From Ardenticatenales bacterium (GTDB lineage: Bacteria; Chloroflexota; Anaerolineae; Promineifilales; Promineifilaceae): a stretch of DNA of 64,000 nt. This document shows positions 17,369 to 27,600 of the stretch, piece by piece. The stretch is from assembly GCA_020634515.1 (NCBI GenBank), contig JACKBL010000005.1:248001-312000 (forward strand). Reading direction: 5' to 3'. Positions within the stretch are counted from its first letter, which is position 1, and every line of letters starts with the position of its first letter. The notes beneath the pieces were generated by a model. It searched no databases, was not told where the DNA came from, and saw nothing but the letters and a program-made list of their open reading frames with translations. Both the position numbers and the translations under genes were made by a program.

Positions 17369-19300
17369 TTAATCTCCCAATGCCAATTCCGGGGATTCCG
17401 TTTCCGTTTCCTCTTCCACCTGTCGCCGGAACTGACTCATATACAGGTTGTAATAAAACCCACGCCGGGCCAGCAGGGAGTCATGCGTACCCCGTTCCAC
17501 GATTTGACCATGATCCAGCACCAGCACCTGATGCGCATTGCGGATGGTACTCAGGCGATGGGCGATGACAAAACTGGTGCGCCCCGCCAGCAGTTGGTCC
17601 AACGCCTTTTGGATTTCCCGCTCCGTGCGCGTATCCACGCTGCTGGTAGCCTCATCCAGAATCAAAATGCGCGGATCAATCAATGCCACGCGCGCAATAG
17701 AAAGAAGCTGTCGTTGTCCCTGACTGAGACCGCGCCCGCGTTCTCCCAATATCGTCTCGTATCCTTCCGGCAGCGTTTTGATGAACTCGTCCGCCCGCGC
17801 CAGTTTGGCCGCGGCAATCACTTCCGCCTCGCTGGCCTCCGGGCGCGCATAGCGGATATTGTTCAGGATGGTGTCGCTGAAGAGGAAGGTGTCTTGCAGC
17901 ACCAGGCCAATTTGCTTTCGTAGGCTCTTTACCTGCACGTCGCGCACGTCGTATCCATCAATGGTGACGCTGCCGCGGCTGACATCGTAGAAGCGGGGGA
18001 GAAGATTGATGATCGTGGTTTTGCCGGCACCGGTTGGTCCCACAATGGCTATGGTCTGGCCCGGCTCAGCTTGCAGAGAGATCCCGCGCAATACCGGTTC
18101 GCCTGGATTGTATTCCGCCCACACGTTGTCGAAGACGACCTTGCCTTGAATAGAAGGCATCGGGGCGGCGTCTGGCTTGTCCGCGAGATCGGGCGCTTCA
18201 TCTATCAGGTCGAAAATGCGCTCTCCACCGGCGATGGCACTCTGCACGTTGGCCCACAGCACGGAGATCTGCTGCACGGGGCGGTTGAACTGTTGCGTGT
18301 AGCCAATAAACGTCACCACCAATCCCAGGGAGATGGTCGTGCCAAACAAATCCCGATCGTTCAAAATGTAGTAGCCGCCGACGCCCGCCACGATAGCCAG
18401 GCTGACGTAGGTCAGGGCTTCCAGAGCCGGAGCCAGGGCGCTGGTGTAGACTTGGGCGCTGATGTTGGCGTCGCGATTGGCGGCGTTGCTCATGCGGAAC
18501 TGCTCAATGCTTTCTTCTTCGCGGCTAAATGCCTGCACTTCGCGCACGGCAGCGATGTTTTCCTGTAGATCGGCGTTGACCGCGCCAATCTCCTGGCGGG
18601 CGCGACGGAACGCTTTACGCGCTTGCGCTGAGAACCAACGGGTGATGATGAACATCAGCGGCAAGGTACTCAGGCTGATCAGGGCGTAGGCAGGGCTTTT
18701 GCCTACCATGGTGACGATGATCCAGATGACGAGCAGCCCCCCTTGCAGGACGCTGACGATGCCAAAGCCGATCACCTGCTGGATGGTGTCAATATCGTTG
18801 GTAATGCGGCTCATGACGTCGCCCGCTTCATGTTTACTGAAGTAGTTCAACGAGAGGCGGTTGATTTGGGCGAAGATGTCGCGCCGCATGTCGCGCAGAA
18901 CATGAAACCCGGAGCGGCTCATGAGGTAGAACAGTACGCCGCTGCCCAGCGAGTTGCTGACGTAGAGGGCGGTGATGATCAGGACCAATCCGCCCAGCCC
19001 CATGATGTTTTCCGTTGGGGTGGCGTCGGGGTTGGGCGTGGTATACCAGCAGTTGCTGTAGGCGGCTTCGTCTACGGTGGAGGAGGTGGAAGATGCCGGC
19101 CCCAGGTAGCAGTCCACGGCCTGTCCCGTAAGATCGGGGATCAACACTTGCAGGTAGGTTCCCACGAAGATGAGCAGGATGACGCTCAACAAGGCCCAGC
19201 GATAGTGTTGGAAGTAGTTCCAAAAGCGTTTTAGGGTTTGGGAGGTGCTGCGCGCTCTTTGTGCTTCCGTTCCCAGAATTTGTGCATCACGATCTAACAT
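17369..19300 (-). CDS. ABC exporter, fused permease and ATPase
   Basis: This 643-residue half-transporter has six predicted membrane helices and then one nucleotide-binding domain. The domain carries Walker A GPTGAGKTT (about residues 421-429), Q-loop GLVLQDTF, signature LSQGQRQ, Walker B ILILDEATSSVD and H-loop AHRLS. It would work as a homodimer or with another half-transporter, exporting lipids, drugs or peptides. A periplasmic-side loop of about 50 residues between helices 1 and 2 is longer than usual. Start 19300 follows GGAGAAG. The longer frame to 19372 would begin inside a repeat. Confidence 0.92.
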   Translation of the reverse strand: MLDRDAQILGTEAQRARSTSQTLKRFWNYFQHYRWALLSVILLIFVGTYLQVLIPDLTGQAVDCYLGPASSTSSTVDEAAYSNCWYTTPNPDATPTENIMGLGGLVLIITALYVSNSLGSGVLFYLMSRSGFHVLRDMRRDIFAQINRLSLNYFSKHEAGDVMSRITNDIDTIQQVIGFGIVSVLQGGLLVIWIIVTMVGKSPAYALISLSTLPLMFIITRWFSAQARKAFRRARQEIGAVNADLQENIAAVREVQAFSREEESIEQFRMSNAANRDANISAQVYTSALAPALEALTYVSLAIVAGVGGYYILNDRDLFGTTISLGLVVTFIGYTQQFNRPVQQISVLWANVQSAIAGGERIFDLIDEAPDLADKPDAAPMPSIQGKVVFDNVWAEYNPGEPVLRGISLQAEPGQTIAIVGPTGAGKTTIINLLPRFYDVSRGSVTIDGYDVRDVQVKSLRKQIGLVLQDTFLFSDTILNNIRYARPEASEAEVIAAAKLARADEFIKTLPEGYETILGERGRGLSQGQRQLLSIARVALIDPRILILDEATSSVDTRTEREIQKALDQLLAGRTSFVIAHRLSTIRNAHQVLVLDHGQIVERGTHDSLLARRGFYYNLYMSQFRRQVEEETETESPELALGD

Positions 19301-19317
19301 AACTTCTCCAAAGGGTA

Positions 19318-19380
19318 TGCGAGTTTGCGGGTGTACGAGTTTACTTGCCACTCGCCGCTCGCCACTCACCATTTGCCACT
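19318..19380. repeat. GTGGCGA-type minisatellite copy, reverse orientation
   Basis: On the minus strand this reads as short GAGTGGCGAGCGGCGAG units followed by CCGCAAACTCGCA. That is the same order of parts as the tandem array at 51811-51893. It lies just upstream of the ABC exporter start. Confidence 0.7.
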
Positions 19381-19570
19381 CCCTGAATTATGCGATGCTT
19401 GCGCGAAATGTCCAATAATCACCCGGTCTTGGTGGAATGCCGGCATTTCCTCCCCCCATCAGCCCGTTTCAAGCATAGCGATTCCGCCCACTAACCCCTT
19501 CCTCATTTGGTCCGTTTTGTTGTATAACTACCAGGATTTTGTCACAGCCGTGTCTATTTGAACGAACCCT

Positions 19571-20236
19571 ATGGACATCATTTCACGTCACCAGATAGTT
19601 GAAGCACTGCGTCTTGCCGACTTTGATCCGGCTCCGGCGCAACAGTTGATGGCTCCCGTGCCGCGGGCGCTGCGTCCTTCCTTTGACCGGTTCGGGCGTG
19701 CGCGCCAGGGGGCCGTGATGCTGCTGCTGTATCCGGGGGCGGATGGAGAGATCAGTACGCTGCTGACGCGCCGCCCGGAGACGTTGAACGCGCACGCGGG
19801 GCAGATTGCCTTCCCCGGCGGGCGGCAGGATGCGGGGGAAGCGCTGACGCAGACGGCGCTGCGGGAGACGTTTGAGGAGGTGGGGGTGTGGCCGCGGCAG
19901 GTGGACGTGCTGGGGGCGTTGACGACGATTTATATTCCGGTGACGGATTATGAGGTGCATCCTTTCGTGGGATGGATGCCGGCACGTCCTACCTTCCAAC
20001 CAAACACCGACGAAGTGGCCGAACTAATCGAAACGCCCCTATCGCTGCTGCTGGCTCCGGAAACGCGCGTCGTGGAAACATGGCAACTGCGCGGCTTCGA
20101 CGTGCTGGTTCCTTTCTTCCAGGTTGGTGAGCATAAGGTCTGGGGCGCGACCGCCATCATCCTCAGCGAGTTCGTGGAGCGGCTGCGGACGGTCCGCGCG
20201 ACGCGGAACATTAGGAGTGGAAATGAAATAAGATGA
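19571..20236 (+). CDS. Nudix hydrolase, CoA pyrophosphatase-like
   Basis: This 221-residue protein carries a complete Nudix box, GGRQDAGEALTQTALRETFE followed by EVGV. It is preceded by HAGQIAFPGG, which is the signature of the NudL/coenzyme-A-diphosphatase subgroup. Such enzymes cleave CoA or CoA derivatives to 3',5'-ADP and phosphopantetheine. A TATAAC at 19523-19528 is a possible -10. The last codons and the stop lie inside a dispersed repeat that begins at 20222. The natural C-terminus may therefore have been replaced by repeat-encoded residues (GNEIR). Confidence 0.88.
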   Translation: MDIISRHQIVEALRLADFDPAPAQQLMAPVPRALRPSFDRFGRARQGAVMLLLYPGADGEISTLLTRRPETLNAHAGQIAFPGGRQDAGEALTQTALRETFEEVGVWPRQVDVLGALTTIYIPVTDYEVHPFVGWMPARPTFQPNTDEVAELIETPLSLLLAPETRVVETWQLRGFDVLVPFFQVGEHKVWGATAIILSEFVERLRTVRATRNIRSGNEIR

Positions 20237-20300
20237 CGAAATCATTTCCTTGCGGCTCCTTCAAGCGGGCGCTGCAATTCGAGTCTTATTTCAGCGCCAG
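20222..20300. repeat. GACTGACGATG-family palindromic repeat, long form
   Basis: The order AAATGAAATAAGATGACGAA, TTTCCTT, TCCTTCA, GCAATTCGAGT, CTTATTTCAGCGCCAGTC matches the copy at 62252-62336 and, reversed, the one at 24325-24405. The element overlaps the 3' ends of the convergent Nudix and histidine kinase genes. Confidence 0.75.
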
Positions 20301-20303
20301 TCA

Positions 20304-21767
20304 TTAGCGGCGGCGCGTGATGGTGGAGCCTTCGGGGGGGCCAATCGGCAGGCGCACGAGGAAGGCACTGCCTTTGCCCAATTCGCTGCGCGCCTCAATA
20401 CGCCCCCCATGCGCCTCAACCAGTTCGCGCGTAATCGCCAGCCCTAACCCGGAACCGCGCCGTTCGCTGGTGCGGGCGCGCGATTTCTCCACCTGATAGA
20501 AACGTTCAAAAATGCGGCTCAATTCGTCCGGCGGAATGCCCGGCCCGGTGTCCTGCACGGTGATGTTGATTGCCCGGTCGCCATGGGGAGCCAGGGTGAT
20601 GTGGATGCGGCCGGCGGCGGGCGTGTGGCCGAGGGCGTTGTCCGCCAGGTTGGTGAAGACTTGCATGAGGCGGTCGGGGTCGCCGAGGATGAGGGGGACG
20701 GGCTGCAAGTCGAGCGTGAACTGCACCCCTTTTTGTTGCGCGGGCAGCATAAGGTTGCGATGCACCTGTGCCAACAGTTGGTGCAGGTCAACGGGTTCCT
20801 GGTTCAGTTGAAGTTGTCCGGATTCGATGCGGGCGAGGTCGAGGAGTTGGTTGACCATGCGGGTCATGCGTTCGGCTTCGCCGTGGATGATGCCGGCAGC
20901 TTGTCGTAACTCCTCAGGCGTATTGATCATGCCCTCTAGCAGCGCCTGGCTCCAACCGCGCACCGATGTCAGCGGCGTTTTCAGGTCGTGCGAAACGTTG
21001 GCGACGAAATCCCGCTGCGCTTGCTGGCCGGCTTTCACTCGTGTCGCCATCTCGTTGAAACTGGCGGAAACGCGCCGCACCTCATCCGGTCCGGCGGGGG
21101 GGATTTGCTGGTCATAGTCGCCGCTGGCGATGGATTCGGCGGCGCCGGCGAGCCGTTGTAGGGGGCGGGCGACGGAGCGGGTGATGAGGATGGCCAGGAG
21201 GATGGCCAGGAGGAAGGCGATGATGCCGGCAGAACACAAGGGGCGCAGGAAGGTGTCGCGGAAGAATCGGGCGGCGGTGGGTTCGGGTTGGATGAAGGCC
21301 ATCACCAGGTTGCCGAGGTGGCGGTCGGGCAGGAGTTGGGCATAAACGACCCATACCTGTTCGTCGGGACCACGCAGACGGGCGGCGAGGACGCTGTTGT
21401 TGGTGCTGATGGCACTGCCCAGGGATTCCATGTTGTTCAGGGTGCGGCCCGCCCATTGGTCGCCGGTGTCGAAGACGACCTGGAGGGTGTTGGGGCGTAG
21501 CAGGAGGATGCGGGTGTTCTGGGCGGTGGCGGTTTCGGTGATGGCTTGCAGCAGGGTGTCGGGGTCGGTGATGCCGGCATCATACAATCGATTCAACTCT
21601 CGCCGCGTCCCCAAACTCACCGCCGCCAGTTCCCGCAGCGTCGCCACGCCGCGGTCCGCCGCGCTCAGCGCGGACACCAACAACAGCGTCACCGTCAGGA
21701 TCACCAGCACCGCGGCGATAACGACCGTATACGAGACCAGCAACCGGCTGCGCAAACTCTTGAACAT
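20304..21767 (-). CDS. Membrane sensor histidine kinase
   Basis: This 487-residue kinase has a first membrane helix at about 10-35, an extracytoplasmic sensor region, a second helix near 175-198, a HAMP linker, and a HisKA domain with the phospho-acceptor His at 260 (VSHDLKTP). An HATPase_c domain follows, with N box (NLADNALGH), G1 (DTGPGIP) and G2 (GSGLGL). It belongs to the OmpR/PhoB-linked class. The gene lies downstream of its response regulator on the same strand, with a 148-bp gap filled by a palindromic repeat. That repeat may weaken cotranscription of the two. The signal is unknown. Confidence 0.93.
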   Translation of the reverse strand: MFKSLRSRLLVSYTVVIAAVLVILTVTLLLVSALSAADRGVATLRELAAVSLGTRRELNRLYDAGITDPDTLLQAITETATAQNTRILLLRPNTLQVVFDTGDQWAGRTLNNMESLGSAISTNNSVLAARLRGPDEQVWVVYAQLLPDRHLGNLVMAFIQPEPTAARFFRDTFLRPLCSAGIIAFLLAILLAILITRSVARPLQRLAGAAESIASGDYDQQIPPAGPDEVRRVSASFNEMATRVKAGQQAQRDFVANVSHDLKTPLTSVRGWSQALLEGMINTPEELRQAAGIIHGEAERMTRMVNQLLDLARIESGQLQLNQEPVDLHQLLAQVHRNLMLPAQQKGVQFTLDLQPVPLILGDPDRLMQVFTNLADNALGHTPAAGRIHITLAPHGDRAINITVQDTGPGIPPDELSRIFERFYQVEKSRARTSERRGSGLGLAITRELVEAHGGRIEARSELGKGSAFLVRLPIGPPEGSTITRRR

Positions 21768-21831
21768 CGTAGCCGTATTGTAGCCCGATTTTGTATTCTC
21801 GTTATAGGGGAAATGTTACGGGAGTGTAAAC

Positions 21832-21910
21832 AGTGAATTCACTGAAAAAACCGGGTTTTTCGAGTGTCCGACCGACATGTGTAAAAACCCGGTTTTTGGC
21901 CTTTTTCAGT
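21832..21910. repeat. Palindromic AAAAACCCGGTTTTT element
   Basis: ACTGAAAAAACCGGGTTTTT and AAAAACCCGGTTTTT / GGCCTTTTTCAGT form a long stem around a 25-nt loop between the response regulator and kinase genes. It is the partner of the element at 7232-7324. It could act as a transcription attenuator. Confidence 0.85.
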
Positions 21911-21915
21911 TCCCG

Positions 21916-22599
21916 TTAACCGTTTACCAGCTTGTACCCCATGCCCCAGACCGTTTCAATTTGCACATTGCAGTCGCCCAGTTTCTCGCGCAGGTGGGCG
22001 ATGTGTACGTCCACGGTGCGCGTCTGGCCGTAGAATTCGTAGCCCCAGACCAGGTCGAGGAGCTGGTCGCGGGAGAGGACGATATTCAGGTGGTCCACGA
22101 GCGTGAGCAGGAGATCAAACTCTTTGGCGCGCAGGTTGAGGCGTTCGCCGTTGACGGTGGCCTCGCGGCTGGCGGGGTCGATCATCAGGTCGCCTACCTG
22201 CCGTGCTTTGTCCTGGCCCGGTCCGGCGCCGGGGGCGCTGCGGCGTAGGATGGCGCGTACACGGGCGACGAGTTCACGTGGGTTGAAGGGTTTGGTAAGG
22301 TAGTCGTCGGCTCCCATTTCCAGGCCGACGATTTTGTCGATGTCGTCGTCGCGGGCGGTGAGCATGAGGATGGGGAGGTTGGAGGTGGCGCGTAAATGCC
22401 GGCATACCTCCCACCCATCCATCTCCGGCATCATCAAATCTAACACCACCAGCGCCGGCGGCGACTCACTCACCCGCGCCAGCGCCTCCACCCCATTCGT
22501 CGCCATCCGCACCTGGAACCCCTCCTTTTCCAGGTACAACCGCGCCAGGTCCCGAATGTGCGCCTCGTCATCAACGAGGAGTATCTTTTCGCCAGCCAT
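21916..22599 (-). CDS. OmpR/PhoB-family response regulator
   Basis: This 227-residue protein has an N-terminal receiver domain with the acidic pocket (LLVDDEAH) and the phospho-acceptor Asp at residue 54 (VLDLMMPEMDG). The conserved Lys is in YLTKPF. A C-terminal winged-helix DNA-binding domain ends with TVDVHIAHLREKL and ETVWGMGYKL. It is transcribed ahead of the histidine kinase at 20304-21767, which is almost certainly its partner. RidA lies immediately upstream on the same strand, only 2 bp from its start, so the three genes may form one unit. Confidence 0.95.
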   Translation of the reverse strand: MAGEKILLVDDEAHIRDLARLYLEKEGFQVRMATNGVEALARVSESPPALVVLDLMMPEMDGWEVCRHLRATSNLPILMLTARDDDIDKIVGLEMGADDYLTKPFNPRELVARVRAILRRSAPGAGPGQDKARQVGDLMIDPASREATVNGERLNLRAKEFDLLLTLVDHLNIVLSRDQLLDLVWGYEFYGQTRTVDVHIAHLREKLGDCNVQIETVWGMGYKLVNG

Positions 22600-22601
22600 C
22601 G

Positions 22602-23003
22602 CTACTTTTTCTTGCCTTTCTTGCCCACCAGCGCCACCACCTCAATCTCCACCAGCGCCCCCAACGGCAGCGCCGCCACCGCCACCGTGGAGCGGGCGGG
22701 GCGCGCGTCGCCAAAGATGCGCGCGTACACCTCGTTCATGGCCGCGAAATCGCTCATGTGCTGCAAAAAGACGGTTGTCTTTACGACGTGCTCCAGGGAA
22801 CTGCCGGCACTTTCCAGCACCGCCCCCAGATTTTGCAGCACCCGCTCCGTCTGCACGGCCACATCCGCTTCGGCCATTTGCCCCGTCTCTGGGTCCAGGG
22901 CAATTTGCCCCGCCGTATACACAAAATCCCCCGCGCGAATCGCCTGCGAATAAGGCCCCACGGCTTTGGGAGCGTTTTTCGTCGCAATCACTTTCTTCTT
23001 CAT
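22602..23003 (-). CDS. RidA family imine/enamine deaminase
   Basis: This 133-residue protein matches RidA (YjgF/UK114) along its full length: VGPYSQAI, YTAGQIALDP, TERVLQNL and the substrate-binding arginine in PARSTVAVAALP. RidA hydrolyses reactive enamine/imine intermediates such as 2-aminoacrylate released by PLP enzymes, protecting cells from damage. The start 23003 has GAAGGGG 8 nt upstream and is preferred to 23018. The C-terminus is Lys-rich (KKGKKK). It abuts the response regulator gene by 2 bp. Confidence 0.92.
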   Translation of the reverse strand: MKKKVIATKNAPKAVGPYSQAIRAGDFVYTAGQIALDPETGQMAEADVAVQTERVLQNLGAVLESAGSSLEHVVKTTVFLQHMSDFAAMNEVYARIFGDARPARSTVAVAALPLGALVEIEVVALVGKKGKKK

Positions 23004-23026
23004 CGTATTCCCCTTCAAAAATACCT

Positions 23027-23050
23027 TGTAGGGCGAGTTTCTAACGCGCC
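23027..23050. repeat. GTAGGGCGAGTTT short repeat
   Basis: GTAGGGCGAGTTTCTAACGCGC lies between RidA and the acetyltransferase gene. It is a related copy of the repeats at 13361 and 50716. Confidence 0.6.
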
Positions 23051-23113
23051 GCTACCCCATCCGCCACCAAAATGCGTGCCACTCGCGTCTGATTTTGGAC
23101 CGAGTCCCGCGAG

Positions 23114-24259
23114 CTACAACGCCTTTTCATAGACGCGATACTTCTTGTATACCTTCCCCGAAAACAACTCAATGCCCCGATTCATCATGTCATTCGTTTC
23201 CAGAATCCAGGACGCCTCCGCCCACTTATAGCCCGCGGCATAGGCCACTTTGGCCGTCTCATAGTACAGCAGCGCGTCCACGCCGCGCGCGCGATACTCC
23301 TGCACCACCCCCAGGGCAATCACGCGAATCCAATCCGCCTTGCGCTTGTTCAGAATCATGCGCACCGCGCCGATATAGGAGCCAAGCAGCGACGGGCCGG
23401 GTCGCGCCCGCCCCAGCGGTTCGTTCACGTTCGGCGTCGTCAGCGAAAAGCCCACCGGCTCGCCATCCTGCTTCTCGCACATAAAAATGAGGCGCGTGTC
23501 CAGGATGGGGCGTAGTCCTTCCGCCAGTCGCTCAATCTCCCCATCCGTCATGGGCACAAAGCCCCAGTTCTTCTCCCAGGCATTGTTGTAAATGCGCTTG
23601 ATGCGCGCCACCTCATTATCCCAATCCTTGATATTCACCGGGCGCACGATGAGGTTATACCGTTCCTGCGCTTTTTGGGCCACGCGCACCACTTTGGGCG
23701 GGATTTTGCCCTCCGCGGACACTTCCGCCAGATCGATCTTCCAGGCCAGCAGATCCATCGCCTTTTGGAACCCCGCCGCCTCCAGGAAATCCACGTAGTA
23801 GGGTGGGTTGTAGGTCATGAGGAGGACGGGGGGCATGTTGAACCCCTCAATGAGCGTGCCGCATTCGTCATTGGTGGACAGGTTCATCGGACCGACCAGC
23901 CGTTCCGCGCCCCGCTGCCGCGCCCACTGCATGGCCGTATCCAGCAGCATCCGCGCCACTTCGGCGTCGTTGAGTACTTCAAAAACGCCAAAGTGGGCCA
24001 CGTTTTCCTCGTGAAATTCATTATGGCGGTGGTTCAACAGCGCGGCAATCGTGCCCACGGCCTTGCCGTCCCGAAACGCGATGAAATAGTCCGCCTCCGC
24101 GTGTTCAAAAAACGGACTTTTCTTTTTGTCAAAGAATTCCAACCGCTCAAAATAGAGCCAGGGAACCCAGTTAGGATCGTCGCGGTAAACGTCCCAGGCG
24201 ACGCGGATAAACTGGCGTAGTTGTTTGTCCGTCTGTACACGCTCAATTGTGAGGCTCAT
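23114..24259 (-). CDS. GNAT-fold acetyltransferase-like protein, 381 residues
   Basis: The protein resembles a conserved family of about 380 residues with two GNAT-like halves that is widespread in Bacteroidota and Chloroflexota. The N-terminal part includes VPWLYFERLEFFD and GRIAALLNHRHNE-like strands (here GTIAALLNHRHNE). The C-terminal half has VVQEYRARGVDALLYYE, an acetyl-CoA-loop-like motif. The substrate is unknown. There is no signal peptide. It lies on the same strand as RidA, about 110 bp upstream of it, and may be in the same transcription unit. Confidence 0.75.
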   Translation of the reverse strand: MSLTIERVQTDKQLRQFIRVAWDVYRDDPNWVPWLYFERLEFFDKKKSPFFEHAEADYFIAFRDGKAVGTIAALLNHRHNEFHEENVAHFGVFEVLNDAEVARMLLDTAMQWARQRGAERLVGPMNLSTNDECGTLIEGFNMPPVLLMTYNPPYYVDFLEAAGFQKAMDLLAWKIDLAEVSAEGKIPPKVVRVAQKAQERYNLIVRPVNIKDWDNEVARIKRIYNNAWEKNWGFVPMTDGEIERLAEGLRPILDTRLIFMCEKQDGEPVGFSLTTPNVNEPLGRARPGPSLLGSYIGAVRMILNKRKADWIRVIALGVVQEYRARGVDALLYYETAKVAYAAGYKWAEASWILETNDMMNRGIELFSGKVYKKYRVYEKAL

Positions 24260-24324
24260 GACATATTTCCTTTGGGTTCGTGCAAAATTATCTTCGGACT
24301 ATCCGGCCAGCAAGAACCCTTTTA

Positions 24325-24405
24325 GGACTGACGATGAAATATAGTACGGAATTGCATCGTCAGTTTGAAGGAACGGTAAGGAAGCAACGTCGTTGTCCAT
24401 TTAAT
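24325..24405. repeat. GACTGACGATG-family palindromic repeat, reverse orientation
   Basis: GGACTGACGATGAAATA, TAGTACGGAATTGCATCGTC, TGAAGGAACGGTAAGGAA, GACAACGACG-like parts are the reverse complement of the element at 62252-62336. Confidence 0.75.
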
Positions 24406-24545
24406 CTCCGTTCCTTAGCGCATCCGTCATTTCCAATCTTAAAGACGGATGCGCCCTTTCCATTGAGGGGTGGGATTGGATGCTGTCTTGTTATCTGGCA
24501 GCGACAAGGGCGCATTGTAGCATGAGGGAGCGAATTTTGCCGATA

Positions 24546-24603
24546 ACTTCCGGGAAGGTGGTTGTGAACAAAGGAGCATGTGCCGGCAAACCTTCCCGGA
24601 AGC
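24546..24603. repeat. CTTCCCGGAAG palindromic pair
   Basis: CTTCCGGGAAGG (24547-24558) and CCTTCCCGGAAG (24591-24602) are perfect inverted copies around a loop that carries TGCCGGCA. The element touches the stop of the large regulator gene and may act as its terminator. Confidence 0.75.
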
Positions 24604-27600
24604 TCAATGTCCGGCGGAAAAAGCGGGGCGCGGTCGCGGCTGCCGTGACCGGTAGCGCGCGATGCGCCTCTCCGCATAAAGGCGGGCGAACGCCTCGCGC
24701 GCTGCCTGATAATGCGCCGTGTCTCCGGTGATTTCGCCCAGCGCGTACAGGATTTCCGCCTGAATTTCCGCGTCCGTGCTGGTTTCTTGCAGCCGCCGCA
24801 GCCGTGCCTGTGCTTCGTCGCTGTCGCCTCGTGCTGCCAGCAGGCGGGCGGCCAGCAGTTCGCTGAAGGAGGCGTAGAGTGCGCGGCCAATTGTTGCCGC
24901 CAACTGGCCTCCTTCGTCGTTTGCCTGCTGCGCTTCCGCCAGGCGCCCCAAGGCAAATAGACATTCGGCATAAGAGACCAGCACCCAACAAAGGTAATAG
25001 AGCGCGTCTGCCTGGCGTAGATAGGGGATTGCTTCTTCAAAAAAGGGCAGCGCCTCGGCAAAACGGGACTGGTATTTGAGCGTGTCGCCCATGTTGCCCA
25101 GGTGTCGCGCCACGTCCGCCAGCGCGCCCGCGGCCCGATCCAGGTCCACCGCGCGCTGGTAGTAGGCGGCGGCACGGCGGTATTCACCGATCTCCATGTG
25201 GATGTTGCCTTTGTTGCCCAGTAAGGTGGCCTGCATGGCTTTGTCGCCCAGTTCTTCGGCCAGTTTCAGGGCGCGGCGATAATGCCGCAGGGCTTCGTCA
25301 AACCGGTAGCGACGCCGTGCGAGGACGCCCAGGCCGCCCGCGCACTTACAGATGCCGCGTTTGTGGTTTAGCTCTTCGGCGATTTGTAGCGCCCGTTGGT
25401 AACATGCCTGCGCCTGATCCAGGTCGTCTTGCTGCCAGTAGAGCAGCCCCAGATTTTGCGTGAAGCGGGCGATGTTCTCCCGATGGTTGAGCCGTTGGGC
25501 GATTTCCAATGCTTGTTGCACATGCTCAATGGCATCCGCGTAGGCGCTGATGTCTTTGTAGACGAGGCTGAGGTAGGCGTGATTTTCGGCGGCCTGCATT
25601 TCTTCGCCGAGGGACTGATTGATGCGCAGGGCTTGTTCCTGGGCGAAAATGCAGGGTTCGACATCCCCGCGCAGGCGATGCACGGACCCGAGGATGCTCC
25701 AGATGCGGGCCATTTCGGTGGAGCCGTCGCGGACGAGGGTGAGGGCCTGTTTCAGGGTGGCGATGGCTTGTTCGTATTCGCCGCGCATTTCGTGCAGGTG
25801 GCCGAGGGTGATAGATGCCGGCACAATCCACCCCTCATCCCCCGTTTCTATCACCTGCCGCGCCAGCTCGATCCCTCGCTCCAGTTCGCCCAACTTCTCG
25901 CAAAAGACCGCCTGCGCCAGCCGCATCTGGTTCACCAACGATGGCCGCCCGGACACGTGAACCAATGCCAGCGCCACCATGTCGTACCCTTCCTGGTACA
26001 ACCCCTTGAAAACGTAAAAGCCGGTCAGGTTCGCCAGCGCGGCCGCGAGCAAATCGGTGGCCTGCTGGGATACGGCCCACCGCCAGGCAGCGCGCACGTT
26101 GTCCAGATCGGCCTGAATGTGCGCCACGGTTTCCACGGGACCGGCGGCGATCTGTGTCAGGTAGTAGGTTGCGTGTTGTTGCGCTACGATGCCGGCATTT
26201 GTCAGGTAAATGCCGGCAAACTGACGCAAAACAGGGTGCAGCGTGAAACGTCCACTATCCAATCGCTGCAACAGCGCGTGGTCCAACAAAACGGTGACGC
26301 TTGCCGGCGACGCCGACGTAACCGCCTGCGCGGCCTCCAACGTGAAGCTCTCCTGAAAACAAGTCATCTCGCTAAAGGCCGTCCGCTCGCCGCTCCCCAA
26401 TCGTGACCAGGTGTGTTCAAAAATCACGCGCAAACTGCGATGCCGTTCTGGAATGTTGCTCCTGGTCGCCACCAGGGATTCCACACCGGACGTGATCTGC
26501 CGGGCCAACTGCGCCGCCGAATAAAGCTGCAACCAACTGGCGGCAATCTCCAGCGCCAGCGGCATGCCCGCCAACAGACGGCAGATGACGCCGACCGCCT
26601 CCGCGTTATTCGCGTCAACGTGGAACGCCGGCCACGCTTGCTGCGCGGCGCTGGCGAGGAGCTGAACGGAAGGATACGCAATCAATTCCTCCAGGGCGGA
26701 ATCGGGCGGCGGTGTGGGCAGACCAACCAATGGCAGCCGCCATTCGCCGTGTAGATTCAGCGGCAGGCGGCTGGTCACCAACAATCGTGTCTGTGGCGCG
26801 TGCCGCAAGATTTGGGAAATGGCTTGCGCGTCCGGCAACAGTTGTTCGTAATTGTCCAACACCAGCAGAAGAGACCGCGACCGCAGCCAGGCCAAAATGT
26901 CCGCTTCCGTCAGGCCGCGTTTGCCCGAGGGCACGCCCAACTGCGCGCCCAACGTCTGCCATAGCGTCTGCTGCGTGGTCGCGGCGCCGAGGGAGACGAA
27001 ATACGCTTCCGCCGTGCTGCTCTGCGCCACCCAATGGGTGGCTGCCTCCACGGTCAGGCGGGTTTTCCCCATTCCGCCTGTGCCCGTAATCGTGATCAGG
27101 CGTGTCTGGGGATGGTTGAGGCGGCTGAGGAGAAGGGCGACATCTTGCTGCCGTCCGACGAAGGCCGTCAAGGCGGGAGGGAAGTGGTGCAGCCGCGAGG
27201 CGGGGGAACGGTCCTGGTCAATGCTCCCGGCTAATGCTTTTGTCTCTTCGGATGGTTCCACGCCCAACTCTTCGGCCAAAATCGCCACGCACTGCGCGTA
27301 CTGGGCCAGCGCCTGCGCCCGCTGCCCCGCCGCCGCATACGCTCGCATCAACTGGCGATGCGCGGATTCGCGCCACGGCTCCAACGCCAGTTGGCGCGCC
27401 GCGTCTTGCTGAGCCTGCTCCATTTGCCCTTGCGCCAGGTGATGGTCCGCCAGGCGCGCCCACACGTTTAGCGCCTGCTGGTGCAGTTGTTCGCGGCGTA
27501 TCGTGAGCCATTCGTCGAAAACGGGCGCGCCGGAGAGCGCCAGCCCGTCCAACAGTTCGCCGCGATAGAGGGCGGCGGCGGCGGTCCACCGCGCCGGATC

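Larger units (their letters stand above)
24260..24603. other. Intergenic region made largely of repeats
   Basis: The 344-bp gap contains the repeats at 24325-24405 and 24546-24603. Between them is A/T-neutral DNA with no credible gene. Confidence 0.6.
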
